Shown piece after piece: positions 50,181 through 61,530 of a DNA stretch of 64,000 bases. The notes beneath the pieces are model-generated. The model did no database searches and was not told the DNA's origin. It saw nothing but the letters and a program-made list of their open reading frames with translations. How positions within the stretch are numbered: the first letter of the stretch is position 1; each line of letters starts with the position of its first letter. This stretch comes from Paenibacillus larvae subsp. larvae (lineage in GTDB: Bacteria > Bacillota > Bacilli > Paenibacillales > NBRC-103111). The translations under genes and the position numbers were made by a program. The DNA lies in the NCBI RefSeq assembly GCF_002003265.1, contig NZ_CP019687.1:1674001-1738000 (forward strand), read 5' to 3'.

Positions 50181-50859
50181 AGATAAAGAGTCTTCCTTTT
50201 TGAGTCCATTTCGTATTTACTTTCGACTTCTCTGCGTCGATTACGTGAGTGGTGGTTTGTGTATATCCTTTGTCTTGGTACTTCGCGTAGAGCAGCCAGA
50301 TGTCTCCTTGCTTATACTGCACTTTTAATTCATGTAGCTTTTGATTGAAAGCTATAGCACTCATTCCGTAGTCTTTGGCGATCTTGGAAACGGACAACAG
50401 CGATTTGTTCTGAAGCACCATGTCATAATAGGATGCTTTCGGTTGTAATTCATTTACCTGTTGGGTTAGAACAAACTTATCTGTTGTTAGAGCGGCTACT
50501 TTCTGTTCAAGATATTCATGGGCTCGTTTGATGACCATTTCCGGGCTGTTCCACTTCCGTTCAAGGTCTAAAAAGTATTGCCTTGCCTGCTTACCTTTGT
50601 CATTCCGTTGAATCATGGAGATTTCTTTTGCCATTTCGATTTTGATGTGGTGGTCAACCATGTCATGTTCCCGACCGTGCGATGTTACTCTTTTTTGAGT
50701 AACTTCAATGTAGTCCACATTCTCAACAAATCCATATTCCACCATTCTTTTAAACCAGTCGTTGTATCGAGTACCAACTTCTAAAAATTCATGTAAATCA
50801 CGACCACTTACAAGTAAGTTACCATTTTCATTTGAATGTGTTGGGATTAATTGACTCAT
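50035..50859 (-). CDS. Antirepressor (AntA/AntB plus KilA-C type)
   Basis: A 274-residue protein. AntA/B: NLLVSGRDLHEFLEVGTRYN, DWFKRMVEYGFVENVDY, TSHGREHDMVDHHIKIEMAK. ANT domain: ASYYDMVLQNKSLLSVSKIA, KDYGMSAIAFNQKLHELKVQ, KGRLFIYDLLKKEGILPVIE. The last 30 residues (RESDRSRKSNRRYGSGSSSR) read through the next gene's DNA in another frame, so the original stop may be lost. ATG after GGAGTGTCGAA. Confidence 0.88.
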   Translation of the reverse strand: MSQLIPTHSNENGNLLVSGRDLHEFLEVGTRYNDWFKRMVEYGFVENVDYIEVTQKRVTSHGREHDMVDHHIKIEMAKEISMIQRNDKGKQARQYFLDLERKWNSPEMVIKRAHEYLEQKVAALTTDKFVLTQQVNELQPKASYYDMVLQNKSLLSVSKIAKDYGMSAIAFNQKLHELKVQYKQGDIWLLYAKYQDKGYTQTTTHVIDAEKSKVNTKWTQKGRLFIYDLLKKEGILPVIERESDRSRKSNRRYGSGSSSRSGKTHPGTIVYSRR

Positions 50860-50881
50860 TTCGACACTCCTTTCAGGATTG

Positions 50882-50905
50882 TTTTATTGCATTTTGTAAA
50901 GTATA
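50882..50905. promoter_or_regulatory. Third TGTAAAGTATAA operator-like box
   Basis: TTTATTGCATTTTGTAAAGT resembles the two boxes at 51220 and 51273. It lies just upstream of the antirepressor at 50035-50859, so repressor may also control that gene. Confidence 0.55.
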
Positions 50906-50998
50906 AATTCGAGCTCACCATACTCTGTAATCCTTTCATGAGCTATCTTCCAGTCGCCTGATGCCAAAAGTGCATTCACTTCTACGAAGTCAGTGGTC

Positions 50999-51208
50999 CT
51001 ACAAACTTCCAAGAACGTAGTCAGCCGTTACTCCAAGTGCACCGGCGATTTTAAGAAGCGAATCAACACTCGGACAGTATCTTCCGTTTTCAACGTCACA
51101 AATTTACGTTCTCGACAACCCTGATTTAGTAGCAACTTGAGCCTGTGTTAGTCCTTTATTTTTACGAGCTTTTTTTACGGCTAAGCCTATCGCTTTTTTA
51201 TTTGTCAT
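50999..51208 (-). pseudogene. Cro-like XRE regulator with an in-frame stop
   Basis: From ATG 51208: MTNKKAIGLAVKKARKNKGL, TQAQVATKSGLSRT, then TAA (51104-51106), then ICDVENGRYCPSVDSLLKIA to LGVTADYVLGSL at 50999. A full HTH_3 protein of 69 residues but for the stop, where a Y codon is expected. It faces the CI-like gene across the operator region, the usual Cro position. The truncated product lacks half the HTH. Confidence 0.85.
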
Positions 51209-51482
51209 ATCCATCACCACCTTTATTAAAATGTAAAGTTATTCCGTCCTTACGCTTTCTATAATAAACTATACCTTTATTTAATGTAAAGTATAATATA
51301 CCCCCTATTTTAGAGTTATTTGACCGTTTTCCGCCGAAATAATTAGAAAACTCCTTGTTTTATGTGCTTTTTACCACTTTTTCTAAGAATATCTTTCTTT
51401 TATCGCTTGAATACCTATCTTTTATTAGTTTATACTTGATAAATAAGATGGGTTGACCGTCATTTATGTGGGAGGTAGTATT
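51209..51482. promoter_or_regulatory. Divergent CI/Cro control region with repeated operators
   Basis: Two near-identical boxes, CCTTTATTAAAATGTAAAGT (51220-51239) and ACCTTTATTTAATGTAAAGT (51273-51292), lie close to the Cro-like start. The common core is CTTTATT...ATGTAAAGT. Within the AT-rich stretch are candidate -10 sequences on both strands (TATAATAAAC, GTATAATATA). This should be where CI binds. Confidence 0.7.
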
Positions 51483-52208
51483 ATGAAAATCGGAGATAGG
51501 ATAAAAAACATCAGAAAGGCATTGAGGTATACACAAAAGGAGGTAGCTGAGAACGCTGGTATTTCAAGGATGTATTTATCGGATGTGGAAAAAAATCGCT
51601 ATAACCCTTCTCTTTCTGTTATTGAAAAGATTGCAGAAGCTATGGGTATTTCCGTGGATAGGTTAACAGGTGATTCAGTTAGTGCATTGATAGCTGAGCG
51701 GTTGGGGACCATGAACATGACTTATAACGAATTAGCGAAGAGAACAGGAACTACAATACGGTATTTGGAGGGGATAGATGATATTAAACCAGATGAAGGC
51801 GACTATGAAGTCGTTGGCAAAATCGCGGATGTCATCGGTCTTAATCCAGGAGTGTTAAGAGCAGCACTTGCCAGGCAAGAACCTCCTTTCCCTAATTATG
51901 ACGAACCAAGTACTACGATAGAAAAGGATTCTAAGAATATCGATTTTGAGGTTAATATTGGAGCCAATTTTGACGAAACGTGTGATACAGAAAAACTAAA
52001 AAAAGAAGCTGGGGTCATTGGACAAGCTGACGAAGCTCTTAAATCCATAGGAACTACCGTTTTTGACATGGTTTTGGAGAGCTTAGAAGAAGAGGACGTA
52101 CTAAAATTAGCTGCACGTACAATTGGATATACTGGCACCTTAACAAAAGAACAAATAGAACAAATAAAAATTGCAATGAAAATAATCCTCGCTAAAAACG
52201 ATAGATAG
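51483..52208 (+). CDS. CI-like phage repressor without peptidase domain
   Basis: About 241 residues. N-terminal HTH_3: MKIGDRIKNIRKALRYTQKE, VAENAGISRMYLSDVEKNRY. A second HTH-like region around 80-140 (NMTYNELAKRTGTTIRYLEG). The C-terminal part is acidic and helical (SLEEEDVLKLAARTIGYTGT). There is no S24/LexA self-cleavage domain with a Ser-Lys pair. ATG 51483 follows GGGAGGTAGTATT. Probably inactivated by an antirepressor rather than by RecA. Confidence 0.88.
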   Translation: MKIGDRIKNIRKALRYTQKEVAENAGISRMYLSDVEKNRYNPSLSVIEKIAEAMGISVDRLTGDSVSALIAERLGTMNMTYNELAKRTGTTIRYLEGIDDIKPDEGDYEVVGKIADVIGLNPGVLRAALARQEPPFPNYDEPSTTIEKDSKNIDFEVNIGANFDETCDTEKLKKEAGVIGQADEALKSIGTTVFDMVLESLEEEDVLKLAARTIGYTGTLTKEQIEQIKIAMKIILAKNDR

Positions 52209-52275
52209 CCATCCTGCCCCTGAGGCTGTTTAATATACACTTTAACAGAACATAGTTTGATAAGGAGGAAATAAC

Positions 52276-53508
52276 GTGGCATCCATTGAAAAACGCGGCA
52301 CTAATTCATGGCGGCTTGTTGTAGAGGTAGGTTACGATTCAAAAGGTAAACGTGTAAAAAGAACTAAAACCGTAAGAGTAGAAGACCAAGCTTTAATAAA
52401 AACAACCAAAAAGTTACGGGAGTTTCTAGAAACGGAGTTGCACAAGTTTAAAATTGAAGTTGAAGCTGGGGAGTACATTGTTCCACAAAAAATGACCTTA
52501 GATCAATTCGTTCAGGATGAATGGATTCCAAAATATGCATCAAAAACAGAAAACTTATCTCCTTTGACGTTTAGAAATTATGTATCACATTTTGATACTC
52601 ACATTAGCCCATCTTTGGGTCATAAACATCTTGGAGATATAAAAACACTGCACGTTGTAACCTTTATTGATGATCTCGGTAAACCCGGGGCGCGTAAAGA
52701 CGGGAAAGAAGGAAGGTTATCTAACGGGACTATTCAGTATATTTATCGTGTTCTGAAAAACATTCTGGAACGGGCGAAGGAATGGGGACTGATTAAAGTG
52801 AATCCAATTATAGGGGTGAAGAAACCTAAAGTAGGGCGACCGGAAATTCACTTTTATGATGAGGTTGAGGCACAGGAAGTAATCTCCGCGTTGGACAAAG
52901 AACCAAGAACATGGAGACTTTTCATTTTAGGGTCAATGATTGGTGGTTTCCGCCGAGGAGAATTATTGGCATTGGAGTGGACAGATGTCGATTTCGATAA
53001 TATGACATTATCAATAAACAAGAGTATATCCTTGACGGTAGATGGACATGCGGTCGAAAAGGAACCTAAGTCTAAAAGTTCTATACGCATAGTTGATATG
53101 CCTGAATGGTATATGGATGAACTAAAAATACACAAGCATGAATGGAAAAAAGAAAAATTGTTCGTGGGCGACAAATGGCGTGGAGGTGACAAACAGTATG
53201 TATTTCACGCTGGATTCGGAAAACCTCTTTACCATACCTATCCTACTCAATGGTGGGGTGAATTTATCAAGCGACATAATTTGAAGCGTGTGCGATTCCA
53301 TGACCTACGGCATTCCAGTGCCACCTTACTTATTGAGGCTGGAGCTTCGATGAAAGCCATACAAGAACGTTTAGGTCATTCTAAGCACCAGACAACTGCC
53401 GATATATACGCCCACATCACAAAGAAAGTCAGTCGAGAGACAGCAGAGAAGTTCGATAAATTCGCTCCTAAAAACCACGTCCCCAATTCGTCCCCAACCT
53501 ATAATTAG
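52276..53508 (+). CDS. int: Tyrosine integrase
   Basis: A 410-residue site-specific recombinase. N-terminal arm-binding domain (MASIEKRGTNSWRLVVEVGY...RVKRTKTVRV), SAM-like core-binding domain about 70-175, and catalytic domain with R226 (GFRRGELLALEW), H342 and R345 (FHDLRHSSATLL), H368 (LGHSKH) and Y378 (ADIYAH). GTG start after AGGAGG. The last codons overlap arm-type repeats (53476-53497), and attR lies 95 bases downstream. It mediated insertion into comEC. Confidence 0.95.
   Translation: MASIEKRGTNSWRLVVEVGYDSKGKRVKRTKTVRVEDQALIKTTKKLREFLETELHKFKIEVEAGEYIVPQKMTLDQFVQDEWIPKYASKTENLSPLTFRNYVSHFDTHISPSLGHKHLGDIKTLHVVTFIDDLGKPGARKDGKEGRLSNGTIQYIYRVLKNILERAKEWGLIKVNPIIGVKKPKVGRPEIHFYDEVEAQEVISALDKEPRTWRLFILGSMIGGFRRGELLALEWTDVDFDNMTLSINKSISLTVDGHAVEKEPKSKSSIRIVDMPEWYMDELKIHKHEWKKEKLFVGDKWRGGDKQYVFHAGFGKPLYHTYPTQWWGEFIKRHNLKRVRFHDLRHSSATLLIEAGASMKAIQERLGHSKHQTTADIYAHITKKVSRETAEKFDKFAPKNHVPNSSPTYN
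53476..53497. repeat. Two tandem 11-bp repeats, probable integrase arm sites (right)
   Basis: CACGTCCCCAA then TTCGTCCCCAA, in the same orientation and period as the three copies at 651-683. They lie in the 3' end of int and about 106 bp from attR. Confidence 0.65.
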
Positions 53509-53519
53509 TAACCAATTTT

Positions 53520-55414
53520 TTACAGAAAGGGAATTAAAAAAACCTTGTTATAATAGGGTTTTATACTTCCCCTTATCTTATGCATAACATTTATCATCCC
53601 CTCGATTAGGGGGATTCGTTTTTCCAAGATTGTGGAAAACAATTTTTCATTATCCGCATTTGCCTTGAATGTTCCGTTAAAAATGAACCTCTTGACAGGA
53701 ATCTCCTCCACTACGGCCTGCAGCCCTTTGCTGTGATCCGTGTCCTGATGAGTTAAAATCACATAATCAAGCTGATGAATGCCTTTTTTCTTGAGCAGAG
53801 GAACCAGCAGTTTTTTGCCAACTTCGTAAGGATTTTTTCGTGTTTTCCACGCTTCGCCCGGTTTTTGGAATGTCATAGCCCCTCCCCCGTCCACGAGCAG
53901 CGTTGCGCCTCCTGAAGTACGGATCAACAAGCTGTCACCTTGACCCACATCAATCATGTTCACTGTAGCTGTTCTGGGAAAAAAAGCGGGGCCGTAGCCG
54001 GTGATCAGCAGAAGGGCAAAGGAAAGCAGGCAAAAGATCACAACTCTCAAAGCTTCGGCAGATGTACGAAACCAGACAAAGCGGCCAGCTTCAAACCGGA
54101 GGAAAGCATCCCGGGCTGAGGCCGCTTTTTTAACGCTTATCCACTGGTTTATTGCCCCATACAAAAGAATGGCAAGAGCTGAATAAGCCATTATCCACCA
54201 GAGGGAAGGTGACGGCCAGATGGTCACCCACCCCCCTGTCATGGTAAGAAAGGCAATCGTTTTAAAGGCCAGCCAATTACCTATCTCGGCAACCACGGCT
54301 GCAATCTTTCCAAGGGGAATCCAGATAATGCCTGCCGCCAAAGCGGCTAAACCCGCCGGAAAACTGATCATGCTGAATACGGGAACAAGCAAGGCATTCG
54401 CCAGCCAGGAAAGCAGGGAAAACTGATTAAAATAGTAGATGGTGACAGGAAAAGAAACGGCCTGGGCCACAAAAGTCATGGCAATGGTATTGCGTAAGGA
54501 TACAGCCGGTATTGGCAGCAGTGTACTTACCCGGGGAACCAGGACGATCAGACCAATCGTGACCAGAAAGGATAGCTGGAACCCTATATCCAGCAAATAC
54601 TCAGGCTCCCATACAAGCATGATCCATGCGACAAGCGCAACGGCATGAAGGGCATCACTTCGGATTCCTTTCCTCACTGCATGAAGGCCTACCATGCCCA
54701 TAATTCCCGCCCGGACCGTTGAGGGGGCAGCTCCCGTAAGCAGCATATATAAAGGCAGAAACAAAATGCCGGTCAGAAGATAAAGTTCCCTCGACCATCC
54801 AAGCCGTTTCAATACCCAAAGCAAACTTCCAATAAATACGCCGACATGCAATCCGGAAATAGCCATGATATGAGTCAGCCCAAGATCCGAAAATTGTCCG
54901 TACTGTTCAAGATCTATCTCTTCTTTCCATCCGATCAGCATAGCTTTCATCAAACCCGTATATTCTGGCCGGAATAACTCGTTTATCCGGTTTTTAAGAA
55001 AATCACGCAATGCGTCATTCCATCTCAGCAGTTGAACAGGGCTCCACTGGAAAGGAACAGAAGAGACCTGGACACCTTCTGTTCCTTTGAGAGTGAGGAG
55101 CCAGTGAATGTGCTGCTGCCTCAGGTGGCTGCGATAGTCGAAGCCGCCGAAGTTGCGGGCAGCCCCCGGCTCCCGCAGCGTCCCGTGCAGCGCGAGCCTG
55201 TCCCCGCGCTTCCATGCGGCGGCCGTTTGCTGCTCCTCCTCACGGAGCAGCCTAACAGAAACCTGCACACGTTCATGCAGGTTGCCGCCGCTGCAGCCAA
55301 GGCGGCCATGATCAGGCTCGAGGCGGTGCCGAGCGAGCCGTCCGGCAGGCAGCGGGCGACGGCATAGCCCGCTGCCCATAACACCGCAAGCGCAACAATC
55401 GGGCGCTGTTTCAT
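53520..55414 (-). pseudogene. comEC: comEC 5' part, frameshifted and truncated by the prophage
   Basis: The start is ATG 55414 (MKQRPIVALAVLWAAGYAVA, after AAAGGGG), giving two membrane helices up to AALAAAAATCMNV. The frame is then lost near 55275-55310; the following frame carries the rest: RVQVSVRLLREEEQQ, NFGGFDYRSHLRQQHIHWLL, the competence channel helices (HIMAISGLHVGVFIGSLL onward) and the beta-lactamase-like start VNMIDVGQGDSLLIRTSG, ILTHQDTDHSKGL. After LEKRIPLI at attR about 27 phage-encoded codons follow to a stop at 53520. The whole gene would be about 770 codons. ComEC is the membrane channel for DNA uptake. Confidence 0.92.
53603..53611. other. attR core (9 bp), right prophage-chromosome junction
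   Basis: CGATTAGGG matches attL exactly. comEC 5' sequence lies to the right. On the minus strand it falls in ATCCCCCTAATCGAG, codons of the comEC frame ending LEKRIPLI. An imperfect hairpin lies at about 53537-53563, as near attL. Confidence 0.85.
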
Positions 55415-55433
55415 AAAAACCCCTTTCCTGCAA

Positions 55434-55476
55434 ACAAAAAAAGAACCCCTTTTTGTGTAATACAAAAAGAGGTTCT
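55434..55476 (-). terminator. Terminator between comEB and comEC
   Basis: AAGAACCTCTTTTTGT pairs with ACAAAAAGGGGTTCTT (one mismatch) and ends TTTTTTTG on the minus strand. It stands 32 bases after comEB and before comEC, so comEC would be read only by readthrough or from another promoter. Confidence 0.85.
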
Positions 55477-55507
55477 TCCTCAAAATTGGTTTAATTGACT
55501 ACTTCAC

Positions 55508-56002
55508 TTACGGTACCAGCCGGGGTGTGTAGCCATCCAACTGCCTGAAAACCATACCCCGGCTCTGCATTAGCTCTGTTACTTTCTTCATATCCTTCGG
55601 ATAGGGGCGATGATACACGATCTCAGTTGCTCCACTGTTGGCCAGCATATTTGCACACGTCCAGCAAGGCTGGTCCGTTACATAAACAGTGGCACCTTCC
55701 CGGTCTTCCCGGTCAGTGAAAAGCAGTAAATTTTGTTCCGCATGGATCGTACGGATACAGCGCTGCTTGCGGATCATTTCTTCCTTGCCGTCCACCACTT
55801 TCAGCTCATATTCCTCCACCAGCATACAACCGGCCTCCGAGCAGTCCGGAACTCCCATAGGTGCTCCGTTATAAGCGGTGCCCAGCAGTTTCTTTCCTTT
55901 AACCAGAACAGCACCTACATGTCTCCTGCTGCACTGGGAACGGGTCGATGCCATATAGGCGATGTCCATGAAATAAGTGTCCCAATCTTTTCGTTCTGTC
56001 AT
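55508..56002 (-). CDS. comEB: ComEB, deoxycytidylate deaminase family
   Basis: About 164 residues. ERKDWDTYFMDIAYMASTRS at the start; zinc-binding HAEQN in CIRTIHAEQNLLLFTD and PCWTCANML are the dCMP deaminase signature. Converts dCMP to dUMP; in Bacillus encoded in the late competence comE operon but not needed for transformation. Start at ATG 56002 after GGGAG; a longer frame to 56047 is unlikely. Confidence 0.94.
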   Translation of the reverse strand: MTERKDWDTYFMDIAYMASTRSQCSRRHVGAVLVKGKKLLGTAYNGAPMGVPDCSEAGCMLVEEYELKVVDGKEEMIRKQRCIRTIHAEQNLLLFTDREDREGATVYVTDQPCWTCANMLANSGATEIVYHRPYPKDMKKVTELMQSRGMVFRQLDGYTPRLVP

Positions 56003-56027
56003 TGCAGTAAACTCCCGGCTGTAGATA

Positions 56028-57344
<1,317 letters not shown>

Positions 57345-57418
57345 CTAAAATTTATTTGAAGATTCAAACAGTTGCTTCCATTCTCTCACATTTATCCAGA
57401 ATTGAAAAGAGAGAATGA

Positions 57419-57952
57419 TCAGTTATTAAGACGCATATAAGGGATGAGCTTGGCCAGCATTTTCTCGCCGATTCCCTTTACCTCAAGCAATTCACGGATA
57501 GAACGAAAAGTGCCTTTCTGCTGCCTGTATGCCAGTATCGCCTTGGCTTTGCTTTTCCCTATTCCGGGAAGTTCTATCAGTTGCTGTTCCGTGGCTGTGT
57601 TTATATTGACTGTCTTTTTTCCTGCTTTGTTGCTTTCTTCCTTTGCCGGTACGGGATCTATAGTTGAAACTGGTGATGTTTCTGCAATCTGTCCCGCAGG
57701 CGAAGCTAAATCAGGTGATGGTGTTTTGCTTTCTTGCTGGACGGGCGAAGCTGAAGCTGTATTTCCCTGTGTCTCAGGCTGTTTTTGCCTTTGAAGCCTC
57801 CCTTCCATCTCTTTATTTAAGGACATCAACTGATGTCCTGCCGTACCGCTTGACGTTTTCCAAAATAACCAGGCCAAACTAATCATGATCATAAAACCTA
57901 TACCGGCCGCCAGCCACTTTTTATCCAGCTTTACCTTCAATTCATAAACCAT
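57419..57952 (-). CDS. comEA: ComEA, competence DNA receptor
   Basis: About 177 residues. N-terminal anchor (AAGIGFMIMISLAWLFW, residues about 14-30), a proline/serine/glutamine-rich flexible stalk, and a C-terminal helix-hairpin-helix domain (VNINTATEQQLIELPGIGKS, IRELLEVKGIGEKMLAKLIP). It binds incoming DNA at the cell surface. It lacks an evident SLBB domain, so is shorter than in B. subtilis. Start ATG 57952 after GAGAGGGAAGG. Divergent from comER. Confidence 0.93.
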   Translation of the reverse strand: MVYELKVKLDKKWLAAGIGFMIMISLAWLFWKTSSGTAGHQLMSLNKEMEGRLQRQKQPETQGNTASASPVQQESKTPSPDLASPAGQIAETSPVSTIDPVPAKEESNKAGKKTVNINTATEQQLIELPGIGKSKAKAILAYRQQKGTFRSIRELLEVKGIGEKMLAKLIPYMRLNN

Positions 57953-58120
57953 CCTTCCCTCTCGAATTGTATGTAATTGGCAAAAAAACATAACCCGAAG
58001 TACTGCTTAATAGGAGACCGTTCGTTGACATAATCCATTCTGACCGTACATATACATGAGAACAACGTTGACCCCATTTTCTTGATGATGCGTCGGACTA
58101 GGATGAGGAGGGAAGCCGTC

Positions 58121-58948
58121 ATGAGAACGGGATTTATAGGTACAGGTAGTATGGGGAGCATCCTGGTAGAGGCGTTTGTTCGCTCAAAAGCGTTAAACCC
58201 GGACCAGATTATATTGGCGAACCGGACTATAAGTAAAGCCAGCAGTCTCGCTAATTCTTATCCAGGATTGAAGGTATCCCCTTCTAATAAAGAGCTGGTG
58301 AAACAAAGCGATGTTATTTTTATTTGTGTAAAGCCCCTTGAATATAAACAGGTGGTGGATGAGATTCAACAGGGACTTCACCCGTCTCAAACCGTTGTTT
58401 CCATCACAAGCGCCGTACTGCTGAAGCATTTGGAAAATCTGCTGACCTGCAAGATTATCAAAATGATTCCAAGCATTACGAATTACACATTAAGTGGTAG
58501 CGTCTTGTGCATGTATGGTCAACGAGTGCTTCCCGAGGATAAAGAGCAATTTGAAAACCTGATCAGCCAGATCGGCTCACCGGTTTGTGTAGAGGAGGAA
58601 TATACGAGAGTAAGTTCAGACCTTGCGAGCTGCGGACCGGCTTTTCTCGCTTTTTTCCTGCAGAAATGGATTGATGCTGCGGTTGAAATGACAGGCATTC
58701 CGCCTGAACATGCCACAATTTTGGCGAATGAGATGACCCTTGGAACAGGCATGCTTCTGACCAGTGGAGGATTTACTCCTTTTGAACTGCAGAAGCGCGT
58801 GTCCGTTCCGGGCGGTATAACCGCCAAGGCCCTCCACATGATGGAAAGCGAGCTAGGGAATATATTCCACCAGCTCGTTCGCATCACTCATGATAAATAT
58901 GAAGAGGATCTCGCAAAGGTAGAGTATCTCTTCAAAGAAAAACAGTAA
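58121..58948 (+). CDS. comER: ComER, pyrroline-5-carboxylate reductase-like protein
   Basis: About 275 residues. Rossmann start MRTGFIGTGSMGSILVEAFV, FICVKPLEYKQVVDEI, CKIIKMIPSITNYTLSGSVL and the ProC-type helix VSVPGGITAKALHMM. Divergent from comEA as in B. subtilis, where comER is a late-competence neighbour and influences sporulation timing in some species. ATG 58121 follows GAGGAGGGAAG. Enzymatic function is uncertain; ProC is the nearest relative. Confidence 0.92.
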   Translation: MRTGFIGTGSMGSILVEAFVRSKALNPDQIILANRTISKASSLANSYPGLKVSPSNKELVKQSDVIFICVKPLEYKQVVDEIQQGLHPSQTVVSITSAVLLKHLENLLTCKIIKMIPSITNYTLSGSVLCMYGQRVLPEDKEQFENLISQIGSPVCVEEEYTRVSSDLASCGPAFLAFFLQKWIDAAVEMTGIPPEHATILANEMTLGTGMLLTSGGFTPFELQKRVSVPGGITAKALHMMESELGNIFHQLVRITHDKYEEDLAKVEYLFKEKQ

Positions 58949-58951
58949 AAC

Positions 58952-61396
58952 TTAATTGGCTACAATGTTTACCAGCTTGCCGGGCACGGCGATCACTTTG
59001 CGGATCGTTTTGCCTTCGCAGGCTTGCTTCACTTTGTCCAGTCCCTTGGCGATAGACTCCATTTCGGCTTTGTCCGTATTCTGGGCAATCTTGATGCGTT
59101 CGACGATCTTGCCATTGACCTGTACTACGATCTCTACTTCATTCTCTACCGTCCAGGCTTCTTCATAAGAAGGCCAAGGCTCGTAAGAAACTGTACTTTC
59201 CCCGCCCAGTTTTTCCCATAACTCTTCAGCTATGTGAGGGGCAATCGGAGACAGCATTTGGACAAAATCCTTCATGGCTTCGTACGGCAGCACATCGGTT
59301 TTGTACGCTTCATTGACAAAAATCATCAATTGGCTGATCGCCGTATTAAAACGCAAAGCTTCCATATCTTCGGTTACTTTCTTGACGGTTTTATGCCAAA
59401 CCCGCTTGAAGGAATCACTTCCGTTCTTCTCCGTTTTACTGATCTTCCCGCTTAGTTCCCCGCTGTCATTTATGAAAAGTCTCCAGATACGGTTTAAGAA
59501 ACGGTGAGCCCCTTCTACCCCGTTGGTATTCCATGGCTTTGTCACTTCAAGAGGTCCCATGAACATTTCGTACAGGCGAAGAGTATCCGCACCGTATTCA
59601 TCCACGATGACATCAGGGTTTACCACATTACCGCGTGATTTGCTCATTTTCTCCATGTTTTCACCCAGGATCATGCCTTGGTTAACGAGTTTATGGAACG
59701 GCTCCTTCGTTGTGACTATACCAAGATCATACAGAACCTTGTGCCAGAAACGGGCATAAAGCAGATGAAGAACAGCGTGCTCGACTCCTCCAATGTAGAG
59801 GTCTACAGGAAGCCATTCCATCTGCTTCTCAAAAGAACAAAGCTCCTTGTCGTTATGAGGATCAATATACCGCAAATAATACCAGCAGCTTCCTGCCCAT
59901 TGCGGCATTGTATTGGTCTCGCGCCGTGCTTTCATACCGGTCTCCGGGTCCACCATATTTACCCAATCCGTCACATTGGCCAGTGGAGATTCACCCGTAC
60001 CGGACGGTTTGATGTGATCCACATCAGGAAGAAGCAGAGGAAGCTGATCCTCCGGAACAGTTTTTATGGTGCCGTCTTCCAGATGAAGAATAGGAATCGG
60101 CTCTCCCCAGTAACGCTGGCGGCTGAACAGCCAGTCTCTAAGCCGGTAGGTTACTTTCTCCCGTCCTTTGCCCTCTTTCTCGAGCCATTCAATCATGCGG
60201 GCAATGCCCTCTTCTTTATTCAAACTATCTAGGAATCCGGAATTAATGTGCAATCCGTCACCATCAAAGGCTTCTTTTTCCACATCTCCGCCTTCCAGCA
60301 CTTCAATGATCGGCAGATCATATTGTTTCGCAAATTCCCAGTCCCGCTGGTCATGGGCCGGTACAGCCATAATGGCTCCGGTGCCGTAGCTGGATAATAC
60401 GTAATCAGCAATCCAAATCGGCAGCTTGGCACCATTGACCGGATTAATCGCATAGGCTCCGGTAAATACTCCGGTTTTATCTTTAGCCAAATCAGTACGC
60501 TCCAAGTCACTCTTTCGGGCTGCTTTCTCCTGATAGTCACGCACTGCTTTCTGCTGGTCTCTGGTTGTAATAACCTTGATAAGTTCATGTTCTGGAGCAA
60601 GTACACAATAGGTAGCCCCAAACAGAGTGTCAGGACGCGTTGTAAAGACGGTTATCTTCCGGTCATGGCCCTCAATGTCAAAGGTAACTTCCGCCCCCTT
60701 GGATTTCCCGATCCAATTCCGCTGCATATCTTTAAGGCTCTCAGGCCAGTCCAGTTCCTCCAGATCATCCAGCAAACGCTCCGCATATTCCGTGATTTTA
60801 AGTACCCACTGTCGCATCGGTTTACGGATAACCGGATGGCCTCCACGCTCGCTTTTTCCGTCAATGACCTCTTCATTAGCCAATACCGTACCAAGAGCTT
60901 CACACCAGTTGACAGGTATCTCGTCCACATAAGCCAGACCCTTTTTGTAAAGTTGAATAAAAATCCATTGGGTCCATTTATAGTAATTCGGATCGGTTGT
61001 GCTTATTTCGCGATCCCAATCATAGGAAAATCCGAGTGATTTAATTTGTCTGCGAAACGTATTGATGTTTTTAACCGTAATATCACGCGGGTGTTCTCCG
61101 GTATCCAGCGCATGCTGCTCGGCGGGAAGGCCGAAAGCATCCCATCCCATCGGATGAAGGACATTGTAGCCTCTCATTCGTTTGTAGCGGGATAAAATAT
61201 CCGTAGCCGTGTACCCTTCAGGGTGACCCACGTGCAGACCTGCTCCGGAAGGATAAGGGAACATATCCAGGGCATAAAATTTCGGTTTACCGGACTGTTC
61301 CTCTGTCCTGAATGTTTTGTTTTCCTCCCAATATGCCTGCCATTTCGGCTCTATGACATTCGGATTGTAGCCATTTTGTTCTTTGCTGTGCGCCAT
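58952..61396 (-). CDS. leuS: Leucyl-tRNA synthetase
   Basis: An 814-residue class I synthetase: [24 protein letters not shown]-type signature [18 protein letters not shown], editing domain ([20 protein letters not shown] and beyond), KMSKS at about 583-587 in [11 protein letters not shown], and the C-terminal anticodon-binding part. Charges tRNA-Leu. It is preceded by a T-box leader with terminator (61531-61805), so is induced by uncharged leucine tRNA. Complete and without frameshifts. Confidence 0.97.
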   Translation of the reverse strand: MAHSKEQNGYNPNVIEPKWQAYWEENKTFRTEEQSGKPKFYALDMFPYPSGAGLHVGHPEGYTATDILSRYKRMRGYNVLHPMGWDAFGLPAEQHALDTGEHPRDITVKNINTFRRQIKSLGFSYDWDREISTTDPNYYKWTQWIFIQLYKKGLAYVDEIPVNWCEALGTVLANEEVIDGKSERGGHPVIRKPMRQWVLKITEYAERLLDDLEELDWPESLKDMQRNWIGKSKGAEVTFDIEGHDRKITVFTTRPDTLFGATYCVLAPEHELIKVITTRDQQKAVRDYQEKAARKSDLERTDLAKDKTGVFTGAYAINPVNGAKLPIWIADYVLSSYGTGAIMAVPAHDQRDWEFAKQYDLPIIEVLEGGDVEKEAFDGDGLHINSGFLDSLNKEEGIARMIEWLEKEGKGREKVTYRLRDWLFSRQRYWGEPIPILHLEDGTIKTVPEDQLPLLLPDVDHIKPSGTGESPLANVTDWVNMVDPETGMKARRETNTMPQWAGSCWYYLRYIDPHNDKELCSFEKQMEWLPVDLYIGGVEHAVLHLLYARFWHKVLYDLGIVTTKEPFHKLVNQGMILGENMEKMSKSRGNVVNPDVIVDEYGADTLRLYEMFMGPLEVTKPWNTNGVEGAHRFLNRIWRLFINDSGELSGKISKTEKNGSDSFKRVWHKTVKKVTEDMEALRFNTAISQLMIFVNEAYKTDVLPYEAMKDFVQMLSPIAPHIAEELWEKLGGESTVSYEPWPSYEEAWTVENEVEIVVQVNGKIVERIKIAQNTDKAEMESIAKGLDKVKQACEGKTIRKVIAVPGKLVNIVAN

Positions 61397-61530
61397 CGTT
61401 GTCTTCCTCCTTTATGAAATCCAAGCAATAACAAGGTTGAGGAAACGGCTCAACCGTCTTAAAAGACAGGAGGCGTTTCCAATTGTGAAAGGTCGGGTCT
61501 TCATGCATCTCCCCTTTATTTCTATGAAGC

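Noticed and set aside
55121-55483. Separate 120-residue gene at the comEC start
   Set aside because: Its first part is the true N-terminus of ComEC; the rest is out-of-frame reading after the comEC frameshift.
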